Source: Dysgonamonadaceae bacterium (GTDB taxonomy: Bacteria; Bacteroidota; Bacteroidia; Bacteroidales; Azobacteroidaceae). From it: a stretch of DNA of 14,192 bases. The notes under the pieces are model-generated. The model worked only from the letters and a program-made list of their open reading frames with translations, searched no databases and was not told the DNA's origin. Both the position numbers and the translations under genes were made by a program. Below are positions 6,678 through 13,960 of the stretch, one piece after another. Positions within the stretch are counted from its first letter, which is position 1. Each line of letters opens with the position of its first letter. The stretch is taken from NCBI GenBank assembly GCA_031287395.1, contig JAITTA010000319.1, positions 1-14,192 on the forward strand. Reading direction: 5' to 3'.

Positions 6678-7852
6678 ATTACGATGTAGATGAAAATGGA
6701 TATTACGGTCGGTTCGGAGGCGCTTATATTCCTGAAATATTGTACGGGAATGTGGAACGGCTCAGGAACACTTACCTGAATACAATGAGGGAACCCTCGT
6801 TTCAGGAAGAATACAATGGCCTGCTGCGTGATTATGCAGGCCGTCCGACTTCATTGTACTTTGCCGGAAGGTTGTCGGAGAAATATGGAACAAAAATTTA
6901 CCTGAAAAGGGAAGACTTGAACCATACGGGCGCTCATAAGATTACTAATTCGTTGGGTCAGGTGTTGCTTGCCCGGAAAATGGGGAAAAATCGTATTATT
7001 GCAGAGACCGGGGCCGGGCAACATGGGGTGGCTACGGCCACTGTTTGTGCCCTGTTCGGTATGGAGTGCCATGTGTATATGGGAAAACTCGATGTGGAAC
7101 GGCAACATCTGAATGTACAAAAAATGCGGATGCTGGGTGCTGAAGTGGTTCCCGTAACCAGTGGAAATATGACCTTGAAAGATGCCACGAATGAAGCTAT
7201 CCGGGATTGGTGTTGTCATCCGTCCGATACTTTTTACGTGATAGGTTCGACTATCGGGCCGCATCCTTACCCGGATATGGTTGCTCGTTTCCAGTCGGTC
7301 ATCAGTGACGAAATCCGGCGCCAGTTGATGGAAAAGGAAGGGCGTGATTATCCCGATTATCTGTTGGCCTGTGTGGGTGGAGGAAGTAATGCCGCCGGGG
7401 CATTTTATCATTATCTGGATAATGGCAATGTTCGGTTCCTGGTTGCAGAGGCTGCCGGAAAGGGGATTGATACGGGAATGTCGGCTGCTACGATTCGGTT
7501 AGGAAGAGAAGGAATTATTCACGGTTGCCGTACATTGATTATGCAGGATGAAGACGGGCAAATAGAAGAGCCTTACTCTATCTCTGCCGGGCTGGATTAT
7601 CCGGGAATCGGACCCATACATGCCTGTATGGCTGAAGACGGACGCTCAAGGGTATTTGCGGTTACAGATGAAGAAGCGCTGGATGCCGCTTTTGAATTGA
7701 CGGCTTTGGAAGGGATTATTCCTGCTTTGGAAAGCTCCCACGCTTTGAGTATCCTCCAAAAGCAGGCATTCAAACCAGATGATGTGGTCGTAATCAATTT
7801 ATCCGGTCGTGGAGATAAAGATATGTCCACTTATGTAAAGTTTATTCAATAA
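6674..7852 (+). CDS. trpB: Tryptophan synthase beta subunit
   Basis: A 392-residue PLP enzyme that condenses indole with L-serine to give tryptophan, in a complex with TrpA. The PLP lysine is Lys89 in H-T-G-A-H-K-I-N-like context (residues 84-91: H-T-G-A-H-K-I-T). Glu111 lies in E-T-G-A-G-Q-H-G, and the phosphate-binding loop G-G-G-S-N-A is at 235-240. The start Y-G-R-F-G-G-A-Y-I-P-E and the length fit the TrpB1 type that works with TrpA, not the longer TrpB2. It is the first structural gene after the attenuator, while its partner trpA is the last gene of the operon, a B-first order characteristic of Bacteroidota. The start at 6674 is chosen because the conserved N-terminus begins there. Confidence 0.97.
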   Translation: MNYDVDENGYYGRFGGAYIPEILYGNVERLRNTYLNTMREPSFQEEYNGLLRDYAGRPTSLYFAGRLSEKYGTKIYLKREDLNHTGAHKITNSLGQVLLARKMGKNRIIAETGAGQHGVATATVCALFGMECHVYMGKLDVERQHLNVQKMRMLGAEVVPVTSGNMTLKDATNEAIRDWCCHPSDTFYVIGSTIGPHPYPDMVARFQSVISDEIRRQLMEKEGRDYPDYLLACVGGGSNAAGAFYHYLDNGNVRFLVAEAAGKGIDTGMSAATIRLGREGIIHGCRTLIMQDEDGQIEEPYSISAGLDYPGIGPIHACMAEDGRSRVFAVTDEEALDAAFELTALEGIIPALESSHALSILQKQAFKPDDVVVINLSGRGDKDMSTYVKFIQ

Positions 7853-7861
7853 AACAAGATA

Positions 7862-7923
7862 CATATGAAACGAGCATGCAAAACTTGCACCCAAGCGCAT
7901 GAATATGACGCGAGTTCCATATG
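7862..7923. repeat. Inverted-repeat element between trpB and trpE
   Basis: The 97-base trpB-trpE gap is bounded by CATATGAAAC (7862-7871) and GTTCCATATG (7914-7923), which pair with one mismatch. Inside are smaller repeats: CATGC (7875-7879) with GCATG (7897-7901), and TGCAA/TTGCA (7877-7889). A 19-codon ORF, M-K-R-A-C-K-T-C-T-Q-A-H and on to TGA at 7922-7924, starts in the left arm and ends in the right arm. No T tract follows. It may be an mRNA structure tuning trpB versus trpEG, or a leftover palindromic element. Confidence 0.4.
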
Positions 7924-7949
7924 ATCTTTAAAAATAAAATGATGTACAT

Positions 7950-9356
7950 ATGAAAATAATTACTGTTTCAAGAACAATGTTGGCTGATTTACAGACGCCT
8001 GTTGGTATTTATCTGAAGATAAGGGATTTGTATCCCGAGTCTGTGTTGCTGGAAAGTTCCGATTATCACGGAGGAGAGTCCAGTTATTCTTTTGTAGGAG
8101 TCCAACCGTTGGCTCGCTTTATTGTACAGGATAATTCCGTTTCGGAAGTTTATCCCGACGGACGGAATATTGTTTCTCCTCTTTTGGATGAAAAGACGGT
8201 TCCGGACAGATTCAATCATTTTATTCGGGAATTTCGTGTGGATGAAAATGCAAAGAAACAACCTTTCAATGGATTTTTCGGTTATACATCTTACGATGCG
8301 GTCCGGTATTTTGAAAATGTGAATTTGAAGGATACGGTCGACGATAATTCTTCTATTCCGGATATGTACTATATTCTGTATAAATATGTGATTGTGGTCA
8401 ATCATTTCAGAAATGAATTAACTATTGTTGAGAACAGGACGGAAGACCGGAAAAGTGAAATGGAATATCTGGTTGAGTTATTAAATAGCCGGAATTTTGC
8501 TTCTTACGATTTTGAAGCGAAAGGGGAAGAAATTTCTCCTATTTCGGATCATGATTATATGGAAATGGTCAGGAAAGGAATACACCACTGTAAACGTGGA
8601 GATACTTTTCAGATTGTTCTTTCGAGGCGGTTCCGTCAGTCTTTTTCGGGAGATGATTTCAAGGTGTATCGCGCTCTGAGATCCATAAATCCTTCTCCGT
8701 ATTTGTTCTATTTTGATTTCGGTTCGTTTCGTATTTTTGGTTCTTCTCCGGAAACACATCTTAAAACCAACGAAGGAAGGGCTTATATCGACCCGATTGC
8801 AGGAACTTTTCGACGAACCGGCGATGATGAGAAAGATCGTTTATTGGTACAGGAACTGCTGAAAGATCCGAAAGAAAATGCAGAACATGTCATGTTGGTG
8901 GATTTGGCCCGGAATGACCTCAGCCGCAATTGTACCGGTGTAAGATTGGATATTTATAAGAAAATACAATTCTATTCCCATGTGATCCATATGGTTTCTA
9001 CCGTGAGTGGGGAAATCATGCCTGGAACGAATCCTGTCAGGTTATATGCCGACACTTTCCCTGCCGGAACATTATCCGGTGCGCCGAAAATAAAAGCCAT
9101 GCAATTGATAAGTGATATAGAGTCGCATGGACGTGGATTTTATGGCGGTTGTATCGGGTATATCGGACTGGACGGGGAAATAAACCAGGCCATTACAATT
9201 CGTGCATTCCTGAGTAAAAACAATACATTGTATTACCAGGCGGGTGCAGGTATCGTATCAAAATCTGTTCCTGAAAAAGAATTGCAGGAAGTAAATCATA
9301 AGTTGGGCGCTTTAAAACAAGCAATAAGCCTGGCGGTAAAATTGAATAACGTCTAA
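7950..9356 (+). CDS. trpE: Anthranilate synthase component I
   Basis: A 468-residue chorismate-binding subunit that makes anthranilate from chorismate with ammonia supplied by TrpG. The N-terminal L-L-E-S (residues 33-36) followed by a Ser in S-S-Y-S-F-V-G is the tryptophan feedback-binding signature, so allosteric inhibition by Trp is expected and a PabB assignment is less likely. The C-terminal catalytic block includes I-A-G-T-F-R-R-T-G, E-H-x-M-L-V-D-L-A-R-N-D and P-A-G-T-L-S-G-A-P-K, followed by G-G-C-I-G-Y. It is followed after 15 bases by trpG. All expected motifs are present. Confidence 0.96.
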   Translation: MKIITVSRTMLADLQTPVGIYLKIRDLYPESVLLESSDYHGGESSYSFVGVQPLARFIVQDNSVSEVYPDGRNIVSPLLDEKTVPDRFNHFIREFRVDENAKKQPFNGFFGYTSYDAVRYFENVNLKDTVDDNSSIPDMYYILYKYVIVVNHFRNELTIVENRTEDRKSEMEYLVELLNSRNFASYDFEAKGEEISPISDHDYMEMVRKGIHHCKRGDTFQIVLSRRFRQSFSGDDFKVYRALRSINPSPYLFYFDFGSFRIFGSSPETHLKTNEGRAYIDPIAGTFRRTGDDEKDRLLVQELLKDPKENAEHVMLVDLARNDLSRNCTGVRLDIYKKIQFYSHVIHMVSTVSGEIMPGTNPVRLYADTFPAGTLSGAPKIKAMQLISDIESHGRGFYGGCIGYIGLDGEINQAITIRAFLSKNNTLYYQAGAGIVSKSVPEKELQEVNHKLGALKQAISLAVKLNNV

Positions 9357-9370
9357 CAATGTCTAACAAC
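9351..9370 (+). repeat. Tandem 10-mer at the trpE stop
   Basis: GTCTAACAAT (9351-9360) is followed directly by GTCTAACAAC (9361-9370), a near-perfect tandem duplication that includes the trpE stop codon and fills the gap to the trpG ATG at 9372. It sets the trpE-trpG spacing and probably arose by slippage or duplication. Confidence 0.7.
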
Positions 9371-9371
9371 A

Positions 9372-9935
9372 ATGAAAATATTAATACTCGATAATTACGA
9401 CTCATTCACCTATAATCTGGTGCACTTGGTCAGGGAATTTGGATACGATGCATCTGTTTTCCGTAATGATAAAATAGATTTGAAAGATATATCAGTTTAT
9501 GATAAAATTTTGTTGTCGCCGGGACCCGGGATTCCGGAGGAAGCGGGGATTTTATTGGCGTTGATCAGGGAATATGCTCCGGCAAAGAGTATATTGGGAG
9601 TTTGTTTAGGACACCAGGCGATTGCAGAGTGCTTTGGAGCGACTTTAGTCAATTTGGATACGGTATATCACGGAGTTTCCAGTAAGATGGGAGTGGTTGC
9701 GTCGGATTATATTTTTGAGGGTATTCCAAAAACTTTTGAGGCAGGTAGGTACCATTCGTGGGCCGTAAAGAATACGGCATTTCCGGATGAGTTGCAAGTT
9801 ACGGCCTTATCGGAAGATGGTGAAATAATGGCATTGAAACATAGTGAATACGATGTACACGGCGTACAGTTTCATCCGGAATCGGTTTTAACTCCCGAAG
9901 GAGCAAAAATAATCAGTAATTTTTTAAAAAGATAG
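9372..9935 (+). CDS. trpG: Anthranilate synthase component II (glutamine amidotransferase)
   Basis: A 187-residue class I glutamine amidotransferase that releases ammonia from glutamine for TrpE. The catalytic triad is visible: Cys78 in G-V-C-L-G-H-Q, and His168 and Glu170 in V-Q-F-H-P-E-S. The oxyanion strand S-P-G-P-G-x-P lies at 49-54, and the start D-N-Y-D-S-F-T-Y-N-L is canonical. It is a stand-alone subunit, not fused to TrpE or TrpD. In some bacteria this subunit also serves PabB; no pab genes are in the window. It ends 3 bases before trpD, which suggests coupled translation. Confidence 0.96.
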   Translation: MKILILDNYDSFTYNLVHLVREFGYDASVFRNDKIDLKDISVYDKILLSPGPGIPEEAGILLALIREYAPAKSILGVCLGHQAIAECFGATLVNLDTVYHGVSSKMGVVASDYIFEGIPKTFEAGRYHSWAVKNTAFPDELQVTALSEDGEIMALKHSEYDVHGVQFHPESVLTPEGAKIISNFLKR

Positions 9936-9938
9936 TAA

Positions 9939-10937
9939 ATGAAAGAGATATTATACCGGCTTTTTGATCATCAATATTTGAGTAAAGAAGAGGCTAAAGA
10001 GGTACTTACCGATATAGCGGCAGGAAAATTCAACGATTCCCAGATTGCCGCATTCGTTTCCGTGTATCTGATGAGGAGTATCACTCTTGAAGAATTGAGC
10101 GGATTCAGGGAAGCATTGTTGGAAATGTGTATTCCTGCCGGGTTATCGGACTATGATGTGATCGATATTGTAGGTACCGGAGGCGATAATAAAAATACAT
10201 TCAATATTTCTACGGCGAGTTGTTTCGTACTGGCCGGTGCAGGATATAAAGTGGTGAAGCATGGAAATTACGGAGCGACTTCTATCAGCGGCGCTTCGAA
10301 TGTGATGGAATCTCATGGCGTGAAATTTACTGCGGATAGAAATGTCTTGTTGAAGTCTGTCGAAGAATCCAATATCGCTTTTTTACATGCTCCCTTGTTC
10401 AATCCTGCCTTGAAGAATGTTGCCGGAGTACGCAGGCAATTAGGCGTAAGAACTTTCTTCAATGTTTTGGGTCCATTGGTAAATCCGGTTCAACCTAAAA
10501 ATAATATGTTGGGCGTTTTTAATTTGCGTATGGGACGTTTGTATTATTACATGTACCAGCAATTGGGCGGTAATTTCTCCGTGGTGCATAGCCTGGATGG
10601 TTACGACGAAATCTCTTTGACAGGGGAATTCAAAGTCATTACGCCATTGGAAGAACGGATCTACACTCCGGAACAATTGGGATTTTCCCGTTTACGGGAA
10701 CAGGATCTTTCTGCCGGGAATTCGGTGGAAGACGCGGCCGTTATTTTTGATAATGTATTGAAAGACAAGGCGACGGAAGCTCAAAAGAAAGTTGTAACCG
10801 TAAATTCGGCTTTTGCTATCAGGACTTTATCTCCCGGATTATCGATAGAAGAATGCATTGATATCGCTAAAACTTCCATTGAGCGTGGAAACGCGTTGGA
10901 CGCATTTAAAAAATTTTTGAAAATCAATGGAGTATAA
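9939..10937 (+). CDS. trpD: Anthranilate phosphoribosyltransferase
   Basis: A 332-residue enzyme that transfers phosphoribose from PRPP to anthranilate. The PRPP-binding loop G-T-G-G-D is at 79-83, and the second signature K-H-G-N-Y-G-A-T-S begins at 107, with Tyr where many families have Arg. The metal-binding Asp-Glu pair lies in L-D-G-Y-D-E-I-S. Length is normal for a stand-alone TrpD. It begins 3 bases after trpG and is followed by a 44-base gap with a heptamer repeat before trpC. Confidence 0.96.
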   Translation: MKEILYRLFDHQYLSKEEAKEVLTDIAAGKFNDSQIAAFVSVYLMRSITLEELSGFREALLEMCIPAGLSDYDVIDIVGTGGDNKNTFNISTASCFVLAGAGYKVVKHGNYGATSISGASNVMESHGVKFTADRNVLLKSVEESNIAFLHAPLFNPALKNVAGVRRQLGVRTFFNVLGPLVNPVQPKNNMLGVFNLRMGRLYYYMYQQLGGNFSVVHSLDGYDEISLTGEFKVITPLEERIYTPEQLGFSRLREQDLSAGNSVEDAAVIFDNVLKDKATEAQKKVVTVNSAFAIRTLSPGLSIEECIDIAKTSIERGNALDAFKKFLKINGV

Positions 10938-10954
10938 TTTCCCTCTACGTTCAG

Positions 10955-10979
10955 TTTCAATTTTCAATTTTCAATTTTC
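10955..10979 (+). repeat. Heptamer tandem repeat before trpC
   Basis: About 3.5 tandem copies of TTTTCAA fill most of the trpD-trpC gap, ending 2 bases before the trpC ATG at 10982. Because of its position at the ribosome-binding region, copy-number changes by slippage could alter trpC translation. No functional proof. Confidence 0.75.
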
Positions 10980-10981
10980 TC

Positions 10982-11782
10982 ATGGATATTTTAGAAAAAA
11001 TAATAGCGCAAAAACGGATTCTGTTGCATCAATACAAGCAGGTTGTGAGCCTGGATCTATTGGAGAGCCTCATTTCCCGGAATAAAACTCGGAGGTCTTT
11101 GAAAGAGGCTTTGTTAAAAGCGGAAGTTCCCATTATTTCGGAGTTTAAACGAAAATCGCCATCCAAGGGTTTTATTAAGGAAGACGCCCGTGTTGCAGAA
11201 ATTATTCCGGGATATGTACAGGCAGGTGCAGCCGGCATTTCCGTACTTACCGACGAGCCTTTTTTCGGAGGGAATATTTCGGATATGAAGCAGGCCCGTG
11301 AATTAACGGATATTCCTTTGCTGATGAAAGATTTTATGATTGACGAATACCAGTTATACGTTGCTAAGGCTATCGGCGTCGATGTCGTTTTATTGATAGC
11401 GGCAGCCCTTACGGTACAGCAAACGGAACGCCTGGCTCGCAAAGCAAAGGAATTGCAACTGGAAGTTTTATTGGAGTTGCACGACGAAAGCGAGTTGAAT
11501 CATGTAAATGATTCGATCGATATGATCGGTATCAATAATCGTAATCTGAAAACGTTTTCGGTTGATATCGATGCTTCTATCCGGTTGGCAGATAAACTTC
11601 CATCCGGTTTTGTTAAAATCTCCGAGAGTGGAATTTCCATTCCGGAAACGGTTGTGAAGTTGATGGATGCAGGATTCCAGGGATTCCTGATGGGGGAGAA
11701 CTTCATGAAAACCCCTTGTCCGGGAGAGGAATTGGCCGGTTTTATCCGGCAAGTGAAAGAATTGCGTAAAAAGATACGATAA
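10982..11782 (+). CDS. trpC: Indole-3-glycerol phosphate synthase
   Basis: A 266-residue TIM-barrel enzyme that closes the indole ring (CdRP to indole-3-glycerol phosphate). Catalytic residues are in place: Glu54 and Lys56 in S-E-F-K-R-K-S-P-S, Lys116 in L-M-K-D-F, and Glu165 in L-L-E-L-H-D. The phosphate-binding end I-S-E-S-G-I is present. It is a stand-alone enzyme, not fused to TrpF as in enterobacteria, and is followed after 7 bases by trpF. Confidence 0.96.
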   Translation: MDILEKIIAQKRILLHQYKQVVSLDLLESLISRNKTRRSLKEALLKAEVPIISEFKRKSPSKGFIKEDARVAEIIPGYVQAGAAGISVLTDEPFFGGNISDMKQARELTDIPLLMKDFMIDEYQLYVAKAIGVDVVLLIAAALTVQQTERLARKAKELQLEVLLELHDESELNHVNDSIDMIGINNRNLKTFSVDIDASIRLADKLPSGFVKISESGISIPETVVKLMDAGFQGFLMGENFMKTPCPGEELAGFIRQVKELRKKIR

Positions 11783-11789
11783 CCGGTTT

Positions 11790-12410
11790 ATGAAGATTAA
11801 GGTCTGCGGGATGAAATATCCCGGCAATATCAAAGAATTATCGGCTTTACAGCCCGATTATATGGGGTTTATCTTCTATGAAAAGTCCAAACGTTATGCC
11901 GGCGACCTGGATCCGGATATTCTTTTATCCTTACCCGGAACAATCGGAAAAACAGGCGTTTTTGTCAATGAAGATCCTGATCGCATTATAAAAAATACTA
12001 AAAAGTTTTTTATAAAAACGATTCAATTACACGGAGAAGAAACTCCCGACCTTTGCCGGTATTTGAAGAAAACCGGATTGGAAGTGATCAAGGCGATCCC
12101 TGTTTTGAACGAAGGCGATGTGCAACAAGCATACTTGTATGTCCATTGTTGCGATTATCTTTTGTTTGATACAAAAACTCCCTTACATGGAGGTTCCGGA
12201 GAACAATACGACTGGAAAATACTGGAAAATTACAAGGGTGAAACCCCGTTTTTCTTAAGTGGGGGTATCGGGATGGAGGATATCCCCCGGATTTTGTCAT
12301 TTTGTCATCCTGGATTTTATGGGGTGGATGTCAATAGTAAGTTTGAAGAGGATGGTATTTCAAAGAATACCTTCTTATTGAATGATTTTATTGGCCGGTT
12401 GCGGCATTGA
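11790..12410 (+). CDS. trpF: Phosphoribosylanthranilate isomerase
   Basis: A 206-residue TIM-barrel isomerase (PRA to CdRP). The general base Cys6 is in K-V-C-G-M and the general acid Asp127 in L-F-D-T-K, followed by the phosphate-binding H-G-G-S-G and F-L-S-G-G-I-G segments and D-V-N-S at the end of the barrel. The ATG at 11790 gives the canonical short N-terminus. It lies between trpC (7-base gap) and trpA (28-base gap). Confidence 0.95.
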   Translation: MKIKVCGMKYPGNIKELSALQPDYMGFIFYEKSKRYAGDLDPDILLSLPGTIGKTGVFVNEDPDRIIKNTKKFFIKTIQLHGEETPDLCRYLKKTGLEVIKAIPVLNEGDVQQAYLYVHCCDYLLFDTKTPLHGGSGEQYDWKILENYKGETPFFLSGGIGMEDIPRILSFCHPGFYGVDVNSKFEEDGISKNTFLLNDFIGRLRH

Positions 12411-12438
12411 TATTTTAAAAACAGTTTAAATAAATATA

Positions 12439-13215
12439 ATGAACAGAATACAACAACTTTTTCAGCAGCGTAAAAAAAACATATTATCGGTCTTTTTTAC
12501 AGCAGGGTATCCTCGTCTCAATGATACCGCAGGTATTATGATTGAATTGCAAAAGAACGGAATCGAATTGTTGGAGATTGGGATCCCGTTTTCGGATCCG
12601 ATGGCGGATGGTCCGGTTATTCAGGAAAGCAGTACGGTTGCCATCAAAAATGGAATGACCTTGAGGAAACTTTTCGAACAATTACAGGGTATTCGGACAG
12701 AAATTTCCATTCCTTTGGTCATGATGGGATACCTGAATCCGATCATGCAGTTCGGTTTTGAAAATTTTTGTAAAAAATGTTCGGAAGCCGGTGTCGATGG
12801 AATGATTATTCCGGATTTACCATTGAAGGATTATATGGAATCGTACAAGCCAACGGCAGACAAATATGATTTGAAGGTCATCATGCTTATCACTCCTGAA
12901 ACCTCGGAAGAACGCATCCGGCTAATCGATTCGAATACCGACGGGTTTATTTATATGGTTTCGTCGGCATCTACTACCGGCGCCCAGCAATCTTTCGATA
13001 CCGGAAAACAGGAATATTTCCGGAGGATTCGTTCCATGGGGTTAAAAAACCCGTTAGTAATCGGATTTGGAATTTCAAATAAGGCAACCCTCCAAGCTGC
13101 TCATGAAAACGCACAAGGGGCGATTATCGGGAGCAAATTCGTAAAATTGTTGGCTACGGAAGACAATATTACGTCGGCGGTGAACCGGTTGTTGGAGGAT
13201 CTGAAAACGGCATAA
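12439..13215 (+). CDS. trpA: Tryptophan synthase alpha subunit
   Basis: A 258-residue TIM-barrel subunit that cleaves indole-3-glycerol phosphate to indole, which is channelled to TrpB. The catalytic residues are Glu46 and Asp57 in L-E-I-G-I-P-F-S-D-P-M-A-D-G (Glu49 and Asp60 in the Salmonella enzyme). The loop S-S-A-S-T-T-G-A and the phosphate site G-F-G-I are present, and length is near the usual 255-268. It is the last trp gene; no convincing intrinsic terminator follows its stop. Confidence 0.96.
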   Translation: MNRIQQLFQQRKKNILSVFFTAGYPRLNDTAGIMIELQKNGIELLEIGIPFSDPMADGPVIQESSTVAIKNGMTLRKLFEQLQGIRTEISIPLVMMGYLNPIMQFGFENFCKKCSEAGVDGMIIPDLPLKDYMESYKPTADKYDLKVIMLITPETSEERIRLIDSNTDGFIYMVSSASTTGAQQSFDTGKQEYFRRIRSMGLKNPLVIGFGISNKATLQAAHENAQGAIIGSKFVKLLATEDNITSAVNRLLEDLKTA

Positions 13216-13376
13216 CAACCATTGGAACCAGTGCCAATCCTGCTGAGATCGAATCATACTATCGTCAAGGCAAAGAATGGATAAAAAAGAAAACCTCTCA
13301 GCCTGAATTGGATTTATTTGGCGAACGTGCCTATCTTGTTGTGATATTACAATCTAGAATCATTCTAAATTACTAA
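13216..13376 (+). pseudogene. Open, coding-like fragment without a start codon
   Basis: Immediately after trpA, the frame whose codons include 13224-13226 runs open to TAA at 13374-13376. It reads G-T-S-A-N-P-A-E-I-E-S-Y-Y-R-Q-G-K-E-W, later E-L-D-L-F-G-E-R-A-Y-L. The composition is protein-like (mixed charged and aromatic residues), but I find no usable start after the trpA stop, and the frame continues upstream only as an out-of-frame reading of trpA. I do not recognise the family. It may be the 3' remnant of a gene truncated by recombination at the trpA end. It could also be a chance open frame of about 50 codons. Confidence 0.4.
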
Positions 13377-13383
13377 AAGACTG

Positions 13384-13740
13384 TTATTTTTTATCCAGAA
13401 GGGATTTCAAGAATTCAATTTGCTCATCTTTCGATGCGATAAGTTTTTCATAAACCTCTTTGTTTTCTTGATGCAGATGTTTTACTACATATCCGATACT
13501 TCCTTCATAATTGTTTTGGTGAACAACCTGACCACCAATATCGCTAAAAAAATCTTTGGGCGTCGTATCCAAAATTTTCATCAATTCATCCAGATATTTT
13601 GCCCAAGCATAACTCTCGCCTGTTTCTATTTTTTGATAGGCAGATCGTGTAATATTTAATTTGTCGGCCATTTCAGTCTGATTAATGCCTTTGGCCGTAC
13701 GCAGTTTTCGTAGTTTCTCCGTTATTTCCCTGTTCATCAT
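13384..13740 (-). CDS. XRE-family transcriptional regulator
   Basis: A 118-residue DNA-binding protein, counting from the Met-Met at 13740/13737. A longer frame from 13791 adds a Tyr/Ile-rich segment that does not belong to the fold, so I reject it. Residues about 9-65 form a Cro/C1-type helix-turn-helix: L-R-K-L-R-T-A-K-G-I-N-Q-T-E-M-A-D-K-L, then I-T-R-S-A-Y-Q-K-I-E-T-G, ending T-P-K-D-F-F. The last about 30 residues (E-N-K-E-V-Y-E-K-L-I-A-S-K-D-E-Q-I-E) look like a short coiled coil, probably for dimerisation. It is divergent from the Gly-Gly leader peptide gene at 13961, and palindromes lie between them, suggesting it controls that gene and itself. Ligand or trigger unknown. Confidence 0.9.
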   Translation of the reverse strand: MMNREITEKLRKLRTAKGINQTEMADKLNITRSAYQKIETGESYAWAKYLDELMKILDTTPKDFFSDIGGQVVHQNNYEGSIGYVVKHLHQENKEVYEKLIASKDEQIEFLKSLLDKK

Positions 13741-13773
13741 TTCTGCAATTTTGCCATAAAAATAATATATTTT

Positions 13774-13804
13774 TTGAATAAAAACTATCAATAGCGTATA
13801 ATTG
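13774..13804 (+). promoter_or_regulatory. Candidate promoter toward the leader-peptide gene
   Basis: TTG (13774-13776, in a T tract) and TATAATTG (13797-13804) are 20 bases apart and match the Bacteroidota promoter with one mismatch in TAnnTTTG. Transcription would start near 13811, inside the palindrome 13805-13817, leaving a 5' leader of about 150 bases. Weak but consistent with repression at that palindrome. Confidence 0.3.
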
Positions 13805-13817
13805 GTTGAAAATCAAC
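13805..13817. promoter_or_regulatory. Candidate operator palindrome
   Basis: GTTGA-AAA-TCAAC is a perfect 5-3-5 inverted repeat, sized like operators of Cro/C1-type repressors. It lies 65 bases upstream of the XRE gene start and directly after the candidate promoter for the peptide gene. Binding by the neighbouring XRE protein is inferred. Confidence 0.35.
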
Positions 13818-13925
13818 TAATATTATACACAAAATATTTCTACAAATGCCACTTTTTCGATGCAGTTTATCTTGAATTTTCATTATACTTTTATAGCGTA
13901 ATTTTTCGGCAAAAGAAATAATATA

Positions 13926-13942
13926 TTAATATTTAATATTAA
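13926..13942. repeat. AT-only palindrome upstream of the leader-peptide gene
   Basis: TTAATATT-T-AATATTAA is a perfect 8-1-8 inverted repeat ending 18 bases before the peptide ATG. It could be a regulator site or a melting/5'-UTR element; being purely A/T it may also arise by chance. Confidence 0.35.
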
Positions 13943-13960
13943 CTTTTAAAATTCAAAAAC

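Noticed and set aside
7950..9935. Para-aminobenzoate synthase (pabB/pabA) as identity of the pair
   Set aside because: The L-L-E-S feedback motif and the position inside a complete trp operon favour trpE and trpG.
13355..13367. TAGAAT-C-ATTCTA palindrome as trp operon terminator
   Set aside because: The single-base loop and lack of a following T tract do not make an intrinsic terminator; it may be chance.
13741..13791. N-terminal extension of the XRE regulator
   Set aside because: The extra 17 residues are Ile/Tyr/Phe-rich and AT-driven; the XRE fold begins right after the Met-Met at 13740.
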